From positions 1 to 32,613 of the forward strand of contig JAPZAP010000122.1 in assembly GCA_027460585.1 (NCBI GenBank): a stretch of DNA of 32,613 nt, read 5' to 3'. Positions 1 through 8,602 of the stretch are shown in pieces (the first letter of the stretch is position 1; each line of letters opens with the position of its first letter). This DNA is from Candidatus Methanoperedens sp. Lineage in GTDB: Archaea; Halobacteriota; Methanosarcinia; Methanosarcinales; Methanoperedenaceae. The translations under genes and the position numbers were made by a program. The notes under the pieces are model-generated. The model was not told where the DNA came from. It ran no database searches and worked only from the letters and a program-made list of their open reading frames with translations.

Positions 1-128
1 CCCCTATATGATGATTGTTATGATACTATATTCGCCAAAGTATTAAAAATATCCTTTGTTAATTACTAGAGTGATTTCTGTGGTTAAACTTGTATAAACT
101 CCAAAGAAGGTTTTGATGTGGTAAAAAA

Positions 129-201
129 GCCCCGGGAGGGATTTGAACCCTCGACCTAGAGATTACAAATCTCTCGCTCTGCCAGGCTGAGCCACCAAGG
201 C
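129..201 (-). tRNA. tRNA-Thr (anticodon TGT)
   Basis: The minus strand folds into a full 73-nt cloverleaf. It has a 7-bp acceptor stem (GCCTTGG with CCGGGGC, two G-T pairs), a D-stem GCTC/GAGC, an anticodon stem AGAGA/TCTCT around loop TTTGTAA, and a T-stem GAGGG/CCCTC around TTCAAAT. The anticodon is TGT, which reads the Thr codon ACA. CCA is not encoded. A short GNRA-type hairpin (AGGC-GAAA-GCCT on the minus strand) sits a few bases before the mature 5' end. No intron is seen. Confidence 0.96.
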
Positions 202-264
202 TTATTGAAAGGCTTTCGCCTCTAAGGATGGAATCAGACTTAAAAGCTTCGGTTATCCAAAATA

Positions 265-894
265 TTACCTGTACCCACATTCTCTTTTTACTTTCATCAG
301 GTCCCCTGTTTTTGTCGAAGTCAGGAGTTCAAATATTATTAGAAGCAAAAAGAAAAAAAACAGGTTCCATGCTGCGCTCACTGCGCCTTTATCAATTGCT
401 ATCAACGCTGCGATCAATGGCGCTGCAAGAGTTCCGATAACACCAGTTAAATGCATAATCGCCCTTTTTCCGCCCGATGCTTTAAGATATGAGATTTGAT
501 CGATACGCAGCGTTGGCTCGAGACGCGCAGGACCATTGAGGTAATAATGTGTGAACCTGATACCAAATAAAGCGCCTGTTATGTAATGTGAAAGCGGGTG
601 AAGGGTGGCCATCAAAATAAGGGCACTGATATACAACATCCAGTTTGAGTTTGCCTGGAATGCCAAAATTACAGCGGCGATTGTGATAATCAATTCCAAC
701 AGGTTCCCCAGAGCGACATTCATCGTGAAAGAAACGTTTTCTCCAAACCTCTTCCTGCTGGTTTTTTCTATAAGACCGAGCAGCTCATCATCCTGGACCT
801 GATCTTTTTTCACCTGATTTATAATATCCCTGAAGACTTTCCCATTATAGTCAATTTCAATTTGTTTCAATCGCTCTTTTAATTCTTCGTGCAT
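265..894 (-). CDS. Membrane protein resembling an inactive M50/site-2 protease
   Basis: This is a 209-aa protein with a charged N-terminal helix (residues 1-50) and about four to five hydrophobic segments (about 60-80, 85-108, 143-168, 172-190). Residues 99-121 read HPLSHYITG followed by a GIRFTHYYL-like stretch. That copies the layout of the M50 zinc site (HExxH, then a Gly-rich turn and strand), but the catalytic Glu is Pro. A distal ELLTSTKTGDLMK segment (about 189-201) sits where M50 enzymes carry the third metal ligand. I chose the ATG at 894 rather than the in-frame TTG at 909, because the TTG lies inside the preceding gene, whose stop is just upstream of this ATG. The two genes are probably co-transcribed. 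The function is unknown and the M50 kinship is my inference from motif spacing. Confidence 0.7.
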   Translation of the reverse strand: MHEELKERLKQIEIDYNGKVFRDIINQVKKDQVQDDELLGLIEKTSRKRFGENVSFTMNVALGNLLELIITIAAVILAFQANSNWMLYISALILMATLHPLSHYITGALFGIRFTHYYLNGPARLEPTLRIDQISYLKASGGKRAIMHLTGVIGTLAAPLIAALIAIDKGAVSAAWNLFFFFLLLIIFELLTSTKTGDLMKVKRECGYR

Positions 895-895
895 T

Positions 896-1324
896 TTAAT
901 TACGCCCAACAGTTATAGTCAGATCTTTACTATCAATAACTACACCTTTATTATTATCCACTGCCTCTACTATCACGGGGTATGTTATATTGCTGCCTGC
1001 CGGGAGATATGCTCTTATATCTACGTTCCTGCGCCCGGAATCCTCACCTGAACGCAGGATACCGGTAGAATAGCTTCCAGGAGTGAAATTGAGATATGGC
1101 CTGTCCGAATCATTGATTTTGAAGCGAACAACCGCGTCAATGTTAGAATCCCCCGAATTGTTGACGCGTATCTTTATTTGTTTAACCTCGCCATTTTTTA
1201 CGATTATATTCGAAGGTTCAATATCAAGGATTACGTTCTTATTTACAGGTGTATTTTTCTCGGACGATAAGCACCCTGCAAATAGTGCCGATACCACAAG
1301 AATTGCGACAATTATTATTTTCAT
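896..1324 (-). CDS. Predicted lipoprotein with CARDB/Ig-like domain
   Basis: This is a 142-aa protein. It begins with a lipoprotein-type signal (MKIIIVAILVVSALFAGC), with the lipobox LFAGC placing the modified Cys near residue 18. The rest is a single beta-rich domain. It has phrases typical of archaeal CARDB/COG1361-type extracellular Ig folds, such as a run on conserved 'vNNSGDSNIDAVVRF' and 'YPVIVEAVDNNKGVVIDS'. It is probably anchored on the outer face of the cell membrane. It lies directly upstream of the M50-like membrane protein with only one base between its stop and the next ATG, so the pair is likely one transcript. No catalytic residues are visible, so a binding or structural role is all that can be suggested. 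Confidence 0.75.
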   Translation of the reverse strand: MKIIIVAILVVSALFAGCLSSEKNTPVNKNVILDIEPSNIIVKNGEVKQIKIRVNNSGDSNIDAVVRFKINDSDRPYLNFTPGSYSTGILRSGEDSGRRNVDIRAYLPAGSNITYPVIVEAVDNNKGVVIDSKDLTITVGRN

Positions 1325-1376
1325 ACCCTACGGTATTGTAGTTTTAGTATTATTTATTGCTTCCTATTCTTCTTGA

Positions 1377-1632
1377 CGTTACATTACATGTTGGTGTAAT
1401 TTTTGGCAGTATCCTGAATTTCATGAATAGATGTCATTTTGAGTGTATGTCTTGAAAATCCCGCATCTGCGCCTCAGTGGCTATATCATGATTTTATAGA
1501 CAGGATCGACAGGATTTACAGGATTTGACACAAAAATCGTATCCTGTCGATCCTGTAAATCCTGTCAAAGGTCACGATTTGTTGGATACTAACAGTCAAG
1601 TTCACTTTTATTCAACAACACAAATTGAAACG
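1377..1632 (+). repeat. 256-bp MITE-like element, copy A (inverted partner at 26138-26394)
   Basis: The whole stretch, from CGTTACATTACATG to CAAATTGAAACG, recurs almost unchanged in reverse orientation at 26138-26394. The visible differences are a few bases, mainly in a T-run and in the loop of the internal hairpin. Its centre (about 1500-1567) is a palindrome built from tandem ACAGGAT-type heptamer units. It has no coding potential of its own. It fills the gap between the lipoprotein and the beta-helix protein gene. The near-identity of the copies points to recent spread or ongoing conversion. Calling it a MITE is inference. Confidence 0.85.
1500..1567. repeat. Palindromic ACAGGAT-unit hairpin inside repeat A
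   Basis: GACAGGATCGACAGGATTTA on the left arm is answered by its reverse complement (…AAATCCTGTC) on the right arm. The loop of roughly 15 bases contains ACACAAAAATCG. Each arm is three near-copies of a GACAGGAT/TACAGGAT unit, so the transcript of either strand would form a long hairpin of about 26 bp. Confidence 0.85.
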
Positions 1633-1661
1633 TCCTTATTCTTCCGAAGATTATGCGGTGT

Positions 1662-3725
1662 TCACTCCCAGCACCTGGGTATGTCCAGACCGACTATATC
1701 TCTCAATACCAGCGTTGCATCGCCTGTGTCTATCCTGCCGTTGCAGTTCATGTCGCCTGTTGGCAGCATGGGCAGGTATTCCGCGGGTATTGGTAAATCG
1801 ACGACGTATCTGAGGAATAATGTAGCATCTCCTGTGTCCAGCACACCGTTCCTGTTCACGTCGCCCCTTATTTCTGTTGTCGACTTGTTTGCAAGCGGAA
1901 GGTAATCTATGTTATCAGTAGCAAGCGTGTATGGTGAATCGCATATCCCATCGCTATTCGCATCAGTGCATGTCTGGCTGAAACCTGTGCAGCCTGGGTT
2001 TCCCCAGAAATTGCCGCCGAGGTAGGAACCGCCGATGATGTTTGTGCCAGGGGTTTTGGTGGTATTCCAGTTGTTGTTTCCATCAATTTGAGCATTGTTT
2101 GTATTGTTGAAGAAGTTGTTGAAGATGGTATTTTTGCTACCGTAAGCGATTCCACTGTTCCCGTTGTAGCTTGCAGTGTTGCCGCTCAGTGTGTTGTTGC
2201 TGGAAGAGTACAGGTAAATGCCAAAGTCGTTGTTCGAGGCATTGTTGCCGCTCAGCGTGCTGTTGCTGGAAGAGTACAGATATATGCCAACCCCGTTGTC
2301 CAGAGCATGGTTTCCGCTGATGCTAATCCCGTCGTAGCTTGCGGTGTTGCCGCTCAGCGTACTGTTGCTGGAAGAGCCCAGAAATATGCCATCCCCGTTG
2401 TTCGAGGCATTTACATTTTGTATAGTTGAGCCAGTAGTATTCCAGAAAGATACTCCATACCCATTTTTACTTAAATTCATGTCTTTTATTGTCACATTTA
2501 CACAGCTTACGCAGTAGAAAGTTCCTGCATTGGCAGAAGAGTCGAAAATTGTATTTTTAGCATCTTTTACATAATATATGGGTTTCCCGTCCACAAGATT
2601 ACTCATGTCGATACTGTTATCAAAATCCGATTCAGAACTTCCGGATAATCCGAAATTATATGTATTCCAATACATTGAGTTATTTATGATCGTGTTGTTG
2701 CTGGAATCCAATAGATAGATGCCTTCCCAGTCGTTCCATGCATTGTTGCTGCTCAGCGTGTTGTTGCTGGAATATTGCACATAGATGCCATAGTAGCCGT
2801 TGTTCAAGACATTATTTCCGCTCAACGTGTTGTTGCTGGAAGAGTACAGATATATGCCAATCCCCTTGCTTGCGGTGTTGCCAGTTAGTGTGTTGTTGCT
2901 GGAATAATACAAAACGATGCTATCCTCCATGTCCGAGGCAGTTACATTTTGTATTGTTGAGCGAGTAGTATTCCAGAAAAACACTCCATTCCCATTTTTA
3001 TTTAAATTCATGTCTTTTAGTGTCACATTTACACAGCTTACGCAGTAGAAAGCTCCTGCATTGGCAGAAGAGTCGAAAACTGTATTATTAGTATTTTTTA
3101 CATAATATATGGGGTTCCCATCCACAAGATTACTCATGTCGATACTGTTATCAATATCCGATTCAGAACTTCCGGATAATCCGAAATTATATGTATTCCA
3201 TGACATTATGTTATTTATGAGCGTGCTGTTGCCGGAATAGTAGAGATAGATTCCGTGGTAGAGGTTCGAGCTTGCATTGTTTCCGCTCAGCGTGTTGTTC
3301 CTCGAAGAGTACAGATAAATGCCGTCCCTGTTGTTCGAAGCATTGTTGCCGTCCAACGTGCTGTTGCTGGAATTATACAGATAGATGCCGTAGGAAAAGT
3401 TCCTGATATTCGTATTCATTATCGTGACGCCGTTTCTTCCTGAAAGATAAATCCCGTTCCCTGTATTGCTTCCTGTTATCGTATGACCATTGCCACTGAG
3501 GGTTATGCCGTCGCTGTCTATTTGTATTGTTTCGCTTAAATCAGTTGTCAGCGTGCATGTCTTTGAAGTAATATTCCATGTACCAATAGATGTGCAGTCC
3601 CCACCTGTTGCATTGTCGTTGATGGACTTTGCAGCCCCAGCCCCGCCCGCCATCAGCAACACGAGCGCCGTTATTCCCACCGCCATCCTGAGGGCATGCC
3701 CTCGCCAGATAATATTTGATGCCAT
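1662..3725 (-). CDS. Secreted NosD-like right-handed beta-helix protein with C-terminal dockerin
   Basis: This is a 687-aa protein. A signal peptide occupies residues 1-32 (hydrophobic core AVGITALVLLMAGGAGA). There follows a long series of roughly 23-residue parallel beta-helix (PbH1/NosD) coils with the recurring phrase YSSSNNTLSGNNASNNxxGIYL. The C-terminus (about 615-687) has two Ca-binding loops, GDVNRNGVLDTGDATLFLRY and GDMNCNGRIDTGDATLVLRD. These are a clear type I dockerin pair joined by a proline-rich linker. A block of about 96 residues is present twice (see the repeat entries). A purine-rich AAGGT stretch lies about 11 nt before the ATG. The protein should be exported and might dock to a cohesin-bearing partner or bind carbohydrate. 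A specific ligand cannot be read from the sequence. Confidence 0.88.
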   Translation of the reverse strand: MASNIIWRGHALRMAVGITALVLLMAGGAGAAKSINDNATGGDCTSIGTWNITSKTCTLTTDLSETIQIDSDGITLSGNGHTITGSNTGNGIYLSGRNGVTIMNTNIRNFSYGIYLYNSSNSTLDGNNASNNRDGIYLYSSRNNTLSGNNASSNLYHGIYLYYSGNSTLINNIMSWNTYNFGLSGSSESDIDNSIDMSNLVDGNPIYYVKNTNNTVFDSSANAGAFYCVSCVNVTLKDMNLNKNGNGVFFWNTTRSTIQNVTASDMEDSIVLYYSSNNTLTGNTASKGIGIYLYSSSNNTLSGNNVLNNGYYGIYVQYSSNNTLSSNNAWNDWEGIYLLDSSNNTIINNSMYWNTYNFGLSGSSESDFDNSIDMSNLVDGKPIYYVKDAKNTIFDSSANAGTFYCVSCVNVTIKDMNLSKNGYGVSFWNTTGSTIQNVNASNNGDGIFLGSSSNSTLSGNTASYDGISISGNHALDNGVGIYLYSSSNSTLSGNNASNNDFGIYLYSSSNNTLSGNTASYNGNSGIAYGSKNTIFNNFFNNTNNAQIDGNNNWNTTKTPGTNIIGGSYLGGNFWGNPGCTGFSQTCTDANSDGICDSPYTLATDNIDYLPLANKSTTEIRGDVNRNGVLDTGDATLFLRYVVDLPIPAEYLPMLPTGDMNCNGRIDTGDATLVLRDIVGLDIPRCWE
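2403..2689 (-). repeat. In-gene duplicated block, copy 2 (C-terminal side)
   Basis: About 287 bp matches 2934-3220 at an offset of exactly 531 bases (177 codons), at roughly nine bases in ten or better by eye. It encodes the NTYNFGLSGSSESDxDNSID … YCVSCVNVTxKDMNL block of the beta-helix protein. The in-frame offset indicates duplication of a unit of helix coils. Confidence 0.85.
2934..3220 (-). repeat. In-gene duplicated block, copy 1 (N-terminal side)
   Basis: This is the partner of the block at 2403-2689. The two contain long identical runs, for example the segment encoding SSESD and the following NSIDMSNLVDG. They differ mainly at scattered single bases, as expected of a recent tandem duplication or gene conversion within one gene. 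Confidence 0.85.
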
Positions 3726-3971
3726 TTTTCTCTACCTTCCTGCACATAATGCTTAACGATGCGTTTTTGGATGCTTTTTCGAATAGATTATATCATCACA
3801 ATGATTATGAAAATTATATTCATACATTAAATAACTTTGCAGTATAAATAATTTATAACTTTTAACATAACATTGCCGACAATGCCTGCTTATACAAGCA
3901 AGTATGCAAATTAGAACTCGTGTCCGCTCCGAGCCTGCATTTAAATTTATCTCAATCCTGAGTTCATCCCT

Positions 3972-4946
3972 TCAAGGTCTTCTCAGATGCTCGCAATTCC
4001 CCGCCACTATTTTCTCAAGATGCCCCTCACCAGTTTCAACAATCAGCGCCCCTTCATTATCCACGCCAATGGCTTCACCATATATCGTTCGCGCCTGTGC
4101 AGTAATTTTTACCCATTGTCCGATAGTTGCAGACATGTTTCTCCACTCTTCCAGTATCTGCGGGAATCCATCTTTTTGGAATTCAGTATAAAGCCACTCA
4201 AACTCTTCCAGAAGCTTTTGGACAAACTCAACCCGGCTAATTTTATGCCCCATTTCTTTTTCAAGAGATGTTGAATTGTCCCTGAACTCTTCCGGGAATG
4301 TTCCTGTATCCACATTTGCATCAATTCCAATTCCCACAACGAGATAATCTATGATATCCACTTCAGCTCCTATCTCCGTAAGAATGCCGCAAACTTTTTT
4401 CCCATTAATAAGTACATCATTTGGCCATTTTATTTTTGCAGGAATTCCAAAGCCCTGTATGGTCTTTGCAACAGAAACGCCTGCAAGAAGTGTTATCCTG
4501 GGGGCATATACGGGTTCTATCCTTGGCTTTAAAATTATAGATAGCCATATCCCCCCGACTGGTGAGATCCATTTGCGCCCAAGGCGGCCGCGTCCTGCTG
4601 TCTGTGATTCGGCAATAATGATAGTGCCTTCAACCACTGAGGCTGCTATTTCGCGGGCTATGATATTTGTACTTTCTGTCTCTTTAAAATACTTTATATC
4701 TTTCCCGATGACTTTTGTTTTAAGTCCTGCTTTTATTTCGCCAGGCGTCAGCGTATCTGGCGTTTCATTAAGCAAATAACCGATATTTGTTGATGAATCG
4801 ATCATATAACCCTCATCCTTTAAAACCTTGATATGTTTCCAGATAGCAGTTCTTGAAACCGAAAGCTCACTTGCAAGCTGTTCCCCGGAAACCGGTTTTC
4901 CTTTATTCTTAATAAGTTTCTCAAGGATTTTATCTTTAATGGTCAT
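3972..4946 (-). CDS. birA: Biotin-[carboxylase] ligase / biotin operon repressor BirA
   Basis: The 324-aa length and domain order are those of a two-function BirA. There is a winged-helix DNA-binding domain (about 1-60, with [19 protein letters not shown] as the recognition region). The catalytic domain carries ESTN (91-94), the biotin/ATP loop GRGRLGRKW (118-126) and [17 protein letters not shown] (173-189). A small SH3-like C-terminal domain follows from about residue 270. It activates biotin as biotinyl-AMP and attaches it to the Lys of PycB's EAMKM motif. Its ATG overlaps the pycA stop by four bases (ATGA), so translation is coupled to its target carboxylase. The N-terminal domain suggests autoregulation by biotin, but no operator could be identified. 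Confidence 0.93.
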   Translation of the reverse strand: MTIKDKILEKLIKNKGKPVSGEQLASELSVSRTAIWKHIKVLKDEGYMIDSSTNIGYLLNETPDTLTPGEIKAGLKTKVIGKDIKYFKETESTNIIAREIAASVVEGTIIIAESQTAGRGRLGRKWISPVGGIWLSIILKPRIEPVYAPRITLLAGVSVAKTIQGFGIPAKIKWPNDVLINGKKVCGILTEIGAEVDIIDYLVVGIGIDANVDTGTFPEEFRDNSTSLEKEMGHKISRVEFVQKLLEEFEWLYTEFQKDGFPQILEEWRNMSATIGQWVKITAQARTIYGEAIGVDNEGALIVETGEGHLEKIVAGNCEHLRRP

Positions 4947-6427
4947 TTAGCCCCCATAACTTTTGCATTCTGGATGTATGTTCCAACTGCCGCTGTTATT
5001 GCCGCAACCTTTTTATCATCAGCTCCAAGCGCTGATGCAAGTGTTGCGCCCTTTTCTTTTTCGGCCAGGATTATCTTCTCAACTTCCTTTATGATATCAT
5101 GGTCCTCAATAAAATGCGTGGTAAGCTCACCGCGCCTGAAATATTCGTTATTCATCACGGCTTTGTGGAAGGGAATGTTGGTAGTCACGCCCACAATTAT
5201 ATATTCGTATAATGCGCGTTTCATACGGGCTATGGCCTCATTCCTGTCCCTTCCCCAGACTGTAAGTTTTGATATAAGTGAATCATAGAATGGGGTTATG
5301 GTAAAGCCAGTATGCACTCCGCTGTCCACGCGAACGCCAGGGCCGCCTGATGAGCGATAATGTCGCAATTTTCCGGGCGCTGGTGTAAAGTTATTAAGCG
5401 GGTCTTCCGCATTCAGGCGGCATTCAATAGCCCATCCTCTTTGCTGGATATCCGATTGTTTGTAACTTAACTCTTCACCCGATGCGATTCTTAATTGCTC
5501 TTTCGCAAGGTCAACCCCGGTTACGATCTCTGTTATCGGGTGTTCGACCTGGAGTCTTGTGTTCATTTCCAGGAAAAAGTAATCACCTTTTGAATATAAG
5601 AACTCAATGGTTCCTGCATTGGTATAATTGATAGCAGCAGCCGCTTTGATCGCATCCGAACCCATTCGTTCCCTTAATTCAGGCGTCATTATGGGGGATG
5701 GGGATTCTTCGATCAGTTTCTGGTGCCTTCGCTGGATAGAGCACTCACGGTCACCCACGTGTATAATATTGCCATAATTATCCGCGAGTATCTGGAATTC
5801 AATATGGCGTGGCATTTCCAGGTATTTTTCGATAAAAACCGTTGCATCCCCGAACGATGATTTTGCAACCCTTTGCGTGGATTCAATGGTTTCATGAAGT
5901 TCTTCGGTTTTTCGGACAACTTTCATGCCAATACCTCCGCCGCCTGCTGATGCCTTCACAATAACAGGATATCCTATACTTTCCGCGACCTTGACGGCAT
6001 CATCAAAGTTATTGATGCCATTCTTGCTTCCAGGGATGACCGGGATACCTGCGGCTTTCATGGTCTTTTTTGCTGCGATCTTGCTTCCCACGCTTTCAAT
6101 GGCATGGCTTGAAGGACCTATGAAAATAATTCCTTCTTTTTCGCACCTGTCTGCAAATATCTCATTTTCCGATAGAAAACCATAACCCGGATGGATAGCC
6201 TCAGCGCCGGTTTTATGCGCCACTTCAATGATTTTATCTATATTCAGGTAACTCTGCGCCGCAGGCGCAGGACCAATAGGAAATGCTTCATCCGCGTACT
6301 TTGCAAAAAGGGCATTCTTATCTACTTCGGAATATACAGCCACGGTTTTTACATCAAGTTCCCTGCATGCGCGCATGACACGGATCGCTATTTCACTGCG
6401 GTTGGCGATTAGTATTTTTTTAAACAT
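4943..6427 (-). CDS. pycA: Pyruvate carboxylase subunit A (biotin carboxylase)
   Basis: This is a 494-aa protein, the usual length for the archaeal ATP-dependent subunit. It has the biotin-carboxylase N-domain ([14 protein letters not shown]), an ATP-grasp glycine loop [12 protein letters not shown] (about 158-169), [13 protein letters not shown] (200-212) and the catalytic strand [14 protein letters not shown] (287-300). It carboxylates the biotin carried on PycB using bicarbonate and ATP. PycB then passes the carboxylate to pyruvate to form oxaloacetate. The start is supported by AAGGAT eight bases before the ATG. It overlaps birA downstream and follows the HicB-like gene upstream. An acetyl-CoA carboxylase subunit is an alternative, but the pycB neighbour makes pyruvate carboxylase much more likely. 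Confidence 0.93.
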   Translation of the reverse strand: MFKKILIANRSEIAIRVMRACRELDVKTVAVYSEVDKNALFAKYADEAFPIGPAPAAQSYLNIDKIIEVAHKTGAEAIHPGYGFLSENEIFADRCEKEGIIFIGPSSHAIESVGSKIAAKKTMKAAGIPVIPGSKNGINNFDDAVKVAESIGYPVIVKASAGGGGIGMKVVRKTEELHETIESTQRVAKSSFGDATVFIEKYLEMPRHIEFQILADNYGNIIHVGDRECSIQRRHQKLIEESPSPIMTPELRERMGSDAIKAAAAINYTNAGTIEFLYSKGDYFFLEMNTRLQVEHPITEIVTGVDLAKEQLRIASGEELSYKQSDIQQRGWAIECRLNAEDPLNNFTPAPGKLRHYRSSGGPGVRVDSGVHTGFTITPFYDSLISKLTVWGRDRNEAIARMKRALYEYIIVGVTTNIPFHKAVMNNEYFRRGELTTHFIEDHDIIKEVEKIILAEKEKGATLASALGADDKKVAAITAAVGTYIQNAKVMGAK

Positions 6428-6487
6428 GTCTGATCCTTATGATTCATATGCATACTATGGGTTATTAGAGGGCATTGGTTCTAATTA

Positions 6488-6724
6488 TTAAGCGTATATT
6501 AATCTGCCTCTAGGTTTTGGAATATTTCTTCCAAGTTCTTTAGCGGTCTCTCTCCATTCCTTTATGATGACAAGAGTGTTTGTTATGGCTTCTTCGTATG
6601 TTTTGCCATCTGCCATGCAACCTGGAAGCTCTGGGACTTCTACTATATAGGAGTCATCATCATCGCTCCAATAAACGACCATTTCACCTTTAAGAATTTT
6701 GTCAAGAACTTTTTCAATGCTCAT
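6488..6724 (-). CDS. Stand-alone HicB-like (UPF0150) antitoxin-family protein
   Basis: This is a 78-aa protein. The middle reads YIVEVPELPGCMADGKTYEE, the hallmark of the HicB/UPF0150 partial RNase-H-like fold (a strand, the PELPG turn, then a helix starting at TYEEA). There is no HicA partner on either side: only 37 bases separate it from pycB and 60 from pycA. It therefore sits as a guest between two subunits of one enzyme and is probably co-transcribed with them. It may be an orphan antitoxin, a remnant of a lost hicBA module, or a small regulator of the carboxylase operon. The sequence does not decide. Confidence 0.8.
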   Translation of the reverse strand: MSIEKVLDKILKGEMVVYWSDDDDSYIVEVPELPGCMADGKTYEEAITNTLVIIKEWRETAKELGRNIPKPRGRLIYA

Positions 6725-6761
6725 AATTAATTATCGTCTCTAATTTTAAACATATATTTCC

Positions 6762-8477
6762 TTATCCAACGACCATCAGCACATCCCCAGCGCTTACAGT
6801 ACCCCCTTCTTTCACAAATATATCTTTCACTGCGCCCCCGTGAGGCGCATGTATATTATTTTCCATTTTCATGGCTTCAAGGACGATCACAGCATCACCT
6901 TTTGAAACCTGGTCTCCCTTCTTGACCTTGATTTTAAGCACCATCCCCTGCATGCTTGCAGTGATGGCTCCGTCCATGACTTTCGGTCGTTCCGTTTCCG
7001 CAGAACGAACAGAAAGAGCGCCGCCAGCTGAAATGATCTTTACATTGAATAAGTCGCCATCAACTTCAACCTTGAACTCAGTTGGCAAGGGCTCCACCGA
7101 TCTTCCGTTATTTGGTTTTGGAGCTTCAAGCGTCTCTTCTTTGGCTTCCCCGCGCAGGAATTTCGGGGCTATGGCAGGATATAAGGCATAAGTGAGAATA
7201 TCTTCGGGTTTCTTAACGATCCCCAGAGCCAGTGCTTCTTTCGTGACTTTATCAAGTTCAGGAGGCAATAGATCAGCGGGGCGGCATGTTATTGGTTTCT
7301 CTTTCCCAAGGACTTTTTCTACGATCTCTTTACTGACAGGGGCCGGCGTGCGTCCATAGAGACCTTTAACATAATCCTTCACTTCTTTCGGGATAACTTT
7401 GTAACGTTCACCCATTAATACGTTAAGCACTGCCTGTGTTCCAACTATCTGGCTCGTTGGTGTGACAAGAGGCGGATAGCCCAGCTCTTCGCGCACCCTT
7501 GGCATCTCGGCAAGGACTGCCTCGTATTTATCCAATGCGTTCTGCTCCTTTAGCTGTGAGACAAGATTTGAGAGCATGCCGCCGGGTATCTGGTATTTTA
7601 AGACGTTTGTATCTATTCTTTCGGATATCGGGTCAAGGATGCTCCTGTATTTTTCTTTCATATCCTCGAAATATTTCTTAATCTCTGTGAGAAGTATCAG
7701 GTCAAGACCGGTATCGTAAGGCGTACCGCGAAGCGCTGCAACCATTGTTTCCGTGGGCGGCTGTGAAGTGCCCCAGGCAAATGGCGAAAAAGCCGTATCG
7801 AGTACATCAATTCCTGCCTGGCATGCATAAAGATAGCTCATTGGAGCCATTCCGCTCGTGCAGTGGCTGTGCAGGTCGACCGGTATGCTTATTTCTTCTT
7901 TTAAAGCCCGGACAAGGTCATAGGCGTTCTGTGGAGAAATAAGTCCGGCCATATCTTTTATGCAAAGAGAATCACATCCCATCTCTTCAAGTTCTTTTGC
8001 CATCTTGACATATAATGGGATTGGATGAACGGGGCTGATAGTATAACAAACAGTTCCCTGCACATGAGCGCCGACACGCTTTGCGGTCTTGATGGAAACT
8101 TCCATGTTCCTTATATCGTTCACGGCATCAAATATCCTGAAAATATCAATACCGCTTTCAGCCGCATGTTCCACGAATTTGACTACAATATCATCCGAAT
8201 AGTGCCTGTATCCCACAAGATTCTGGCCGCGAAGAAGCATCTGAAGTGGTGTTTTCGTGATGGCCTTCTTAAGCGCGCGAAGCCTGTCCCAGGGGTCTTC
8301 ATTCAGATACCGGATAGATGAGTCAAATGTCGCCCCACCCCACACTTCAAGTGAAAAAAAGCCAACATCGTCCATCTTTTCGGCAATGGGGAGCATATCC
8401 CTTGTCCGCATGCGTGTAGCTATAAGTGATTGATGGGCGTCTCGTAGGGTTGTGTCAGTTAGTTTTACTAGTGCCAT
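6762..8477 (-). CDS. pycB: Pyruvate carboxylase subunit B (carboxyltransferase + biotin carrier)
   Basis: This is a 571-aa protein. The N-terminal carboxyltransferase TIM barrel opens with KLTDTTLRDAHQSL (5-18, with metal-site Asp) and contains the metal-ligand motif DLHSHCTSG and the CIKDMAG Lys region. A conserved linker carries PTSQIVGTQAVLNVL. The C-terminal biotinyl domain carries EAMKM at 534-538, so Lys537 is the predicted biotin site, 34 residues from the end as is usual. It transfers carboxylate from biotin to pyruvate. The oxaloacetate decarboxylase alpha subunit has the same layout, but pycA and birA downstream argue for the carboxylase. No Shine-Dalgarno is seen before the ATG. 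An A/T-rich AAATTAAATAAC about 30-40 bases upstream is a candidate TATA element for the operon. Confidence 0.93.
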   Translation of the reverse strand: MALVKLTDTTLRDAHQSLIATRMRTRDMLPIAEKMDDVGFFSLEVWGGATFDSSIRYLNEDPWDRLRALKKAITKTPLQMLLRGQNLVGYRHYSDDIVVKFVEHAAESGIDIFRIFDAVNDIRNMEVSIKTAKRVGAHVQGTVCYTISPVHPIPLYVKMAKELEEMGCDSLCIKDMAGLISPQNAYDLVRALKEEISIPVDLHSHCTSGMAPMSYLYACQAGIDVLDTAFSPFAWGTSQPPTETMVAALRGTPYDTGLDLILLTEIKKYFEDMKEKYRSILDPISERIDTNVLKYQIPGGMLSNLVSQLKEQNALDKYEAVLAEMPRVREELGYPPLVTPTSQIVGTQAVLNVLMGERYKVIPKEVKDYVKGLYGRTPAPVSKEIVEKVLGKEKPITCRPADLLPPELDKVTKEALALGIVKKPEDILTYALYPAIAPKFLRGEAKEETLEAPKPNNGRSVEPLPTEFKVEVDGDLFNVKIISAGGALSVRSAETERPKVMDGAITASMQGMVLKIKVKKGDQVSKGDAVIVLEAMKMENNIHAPHGGAVKDIFVKEGGTVSAGDVLMVVG

Positions 8478-8568
8478 GGTTTACGTTGGCTTAATTGGTT
8501 GCGGGGTTATTTAATTTATGGTTATTATTTGACTCTTATGCTGAGGGAAAGTTAGATACGACAAAACC

Positions 8569-8600
8569 TTAAAATACGAATATACGAATATCTTAAAATA
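8569..8600 (+). promoter_or_regulatory. A/T-rich tandem repeat before the small ORF (possible promoter/operator)
   Basis: CTTAAAATACGAATATACGAATATCTTAAAATA consists of a doubled (T)ACGAATA unit flanked by direct copies of CTTAAAATA. It ends almost at the ATG at 8603. Repeats of this kind just before a small antitoxin-like gene often serve autoregulation. That role is inferred. Confidence 0.35.
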
Positions 8601-8602
8601 AT

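Noticed and set aside
1500-1567. ACAGGAT tandem units as a CRISPR or iteron array
   Set aside because: Units are contiguous, form one palindrome and have no spacers. No replication or cas gene is near.
1525-1905. A 126-codon plus-strand ORF sharing the peptide SYPVDPVNPVKGHDLLDT with an ORF at 26120-26332
   Set aside because: The shared peptide is only the translation of the non-coding 256-bp repeat in both copies, and the rest is antisense to the beta-helix gene.
2150-3400. Regular short repeats that could suggest a CRISPR array
   Set aside because: They are the 69-base coils of an open beta-helix gene, with variable sequence, coding throughout and no unique spacers.
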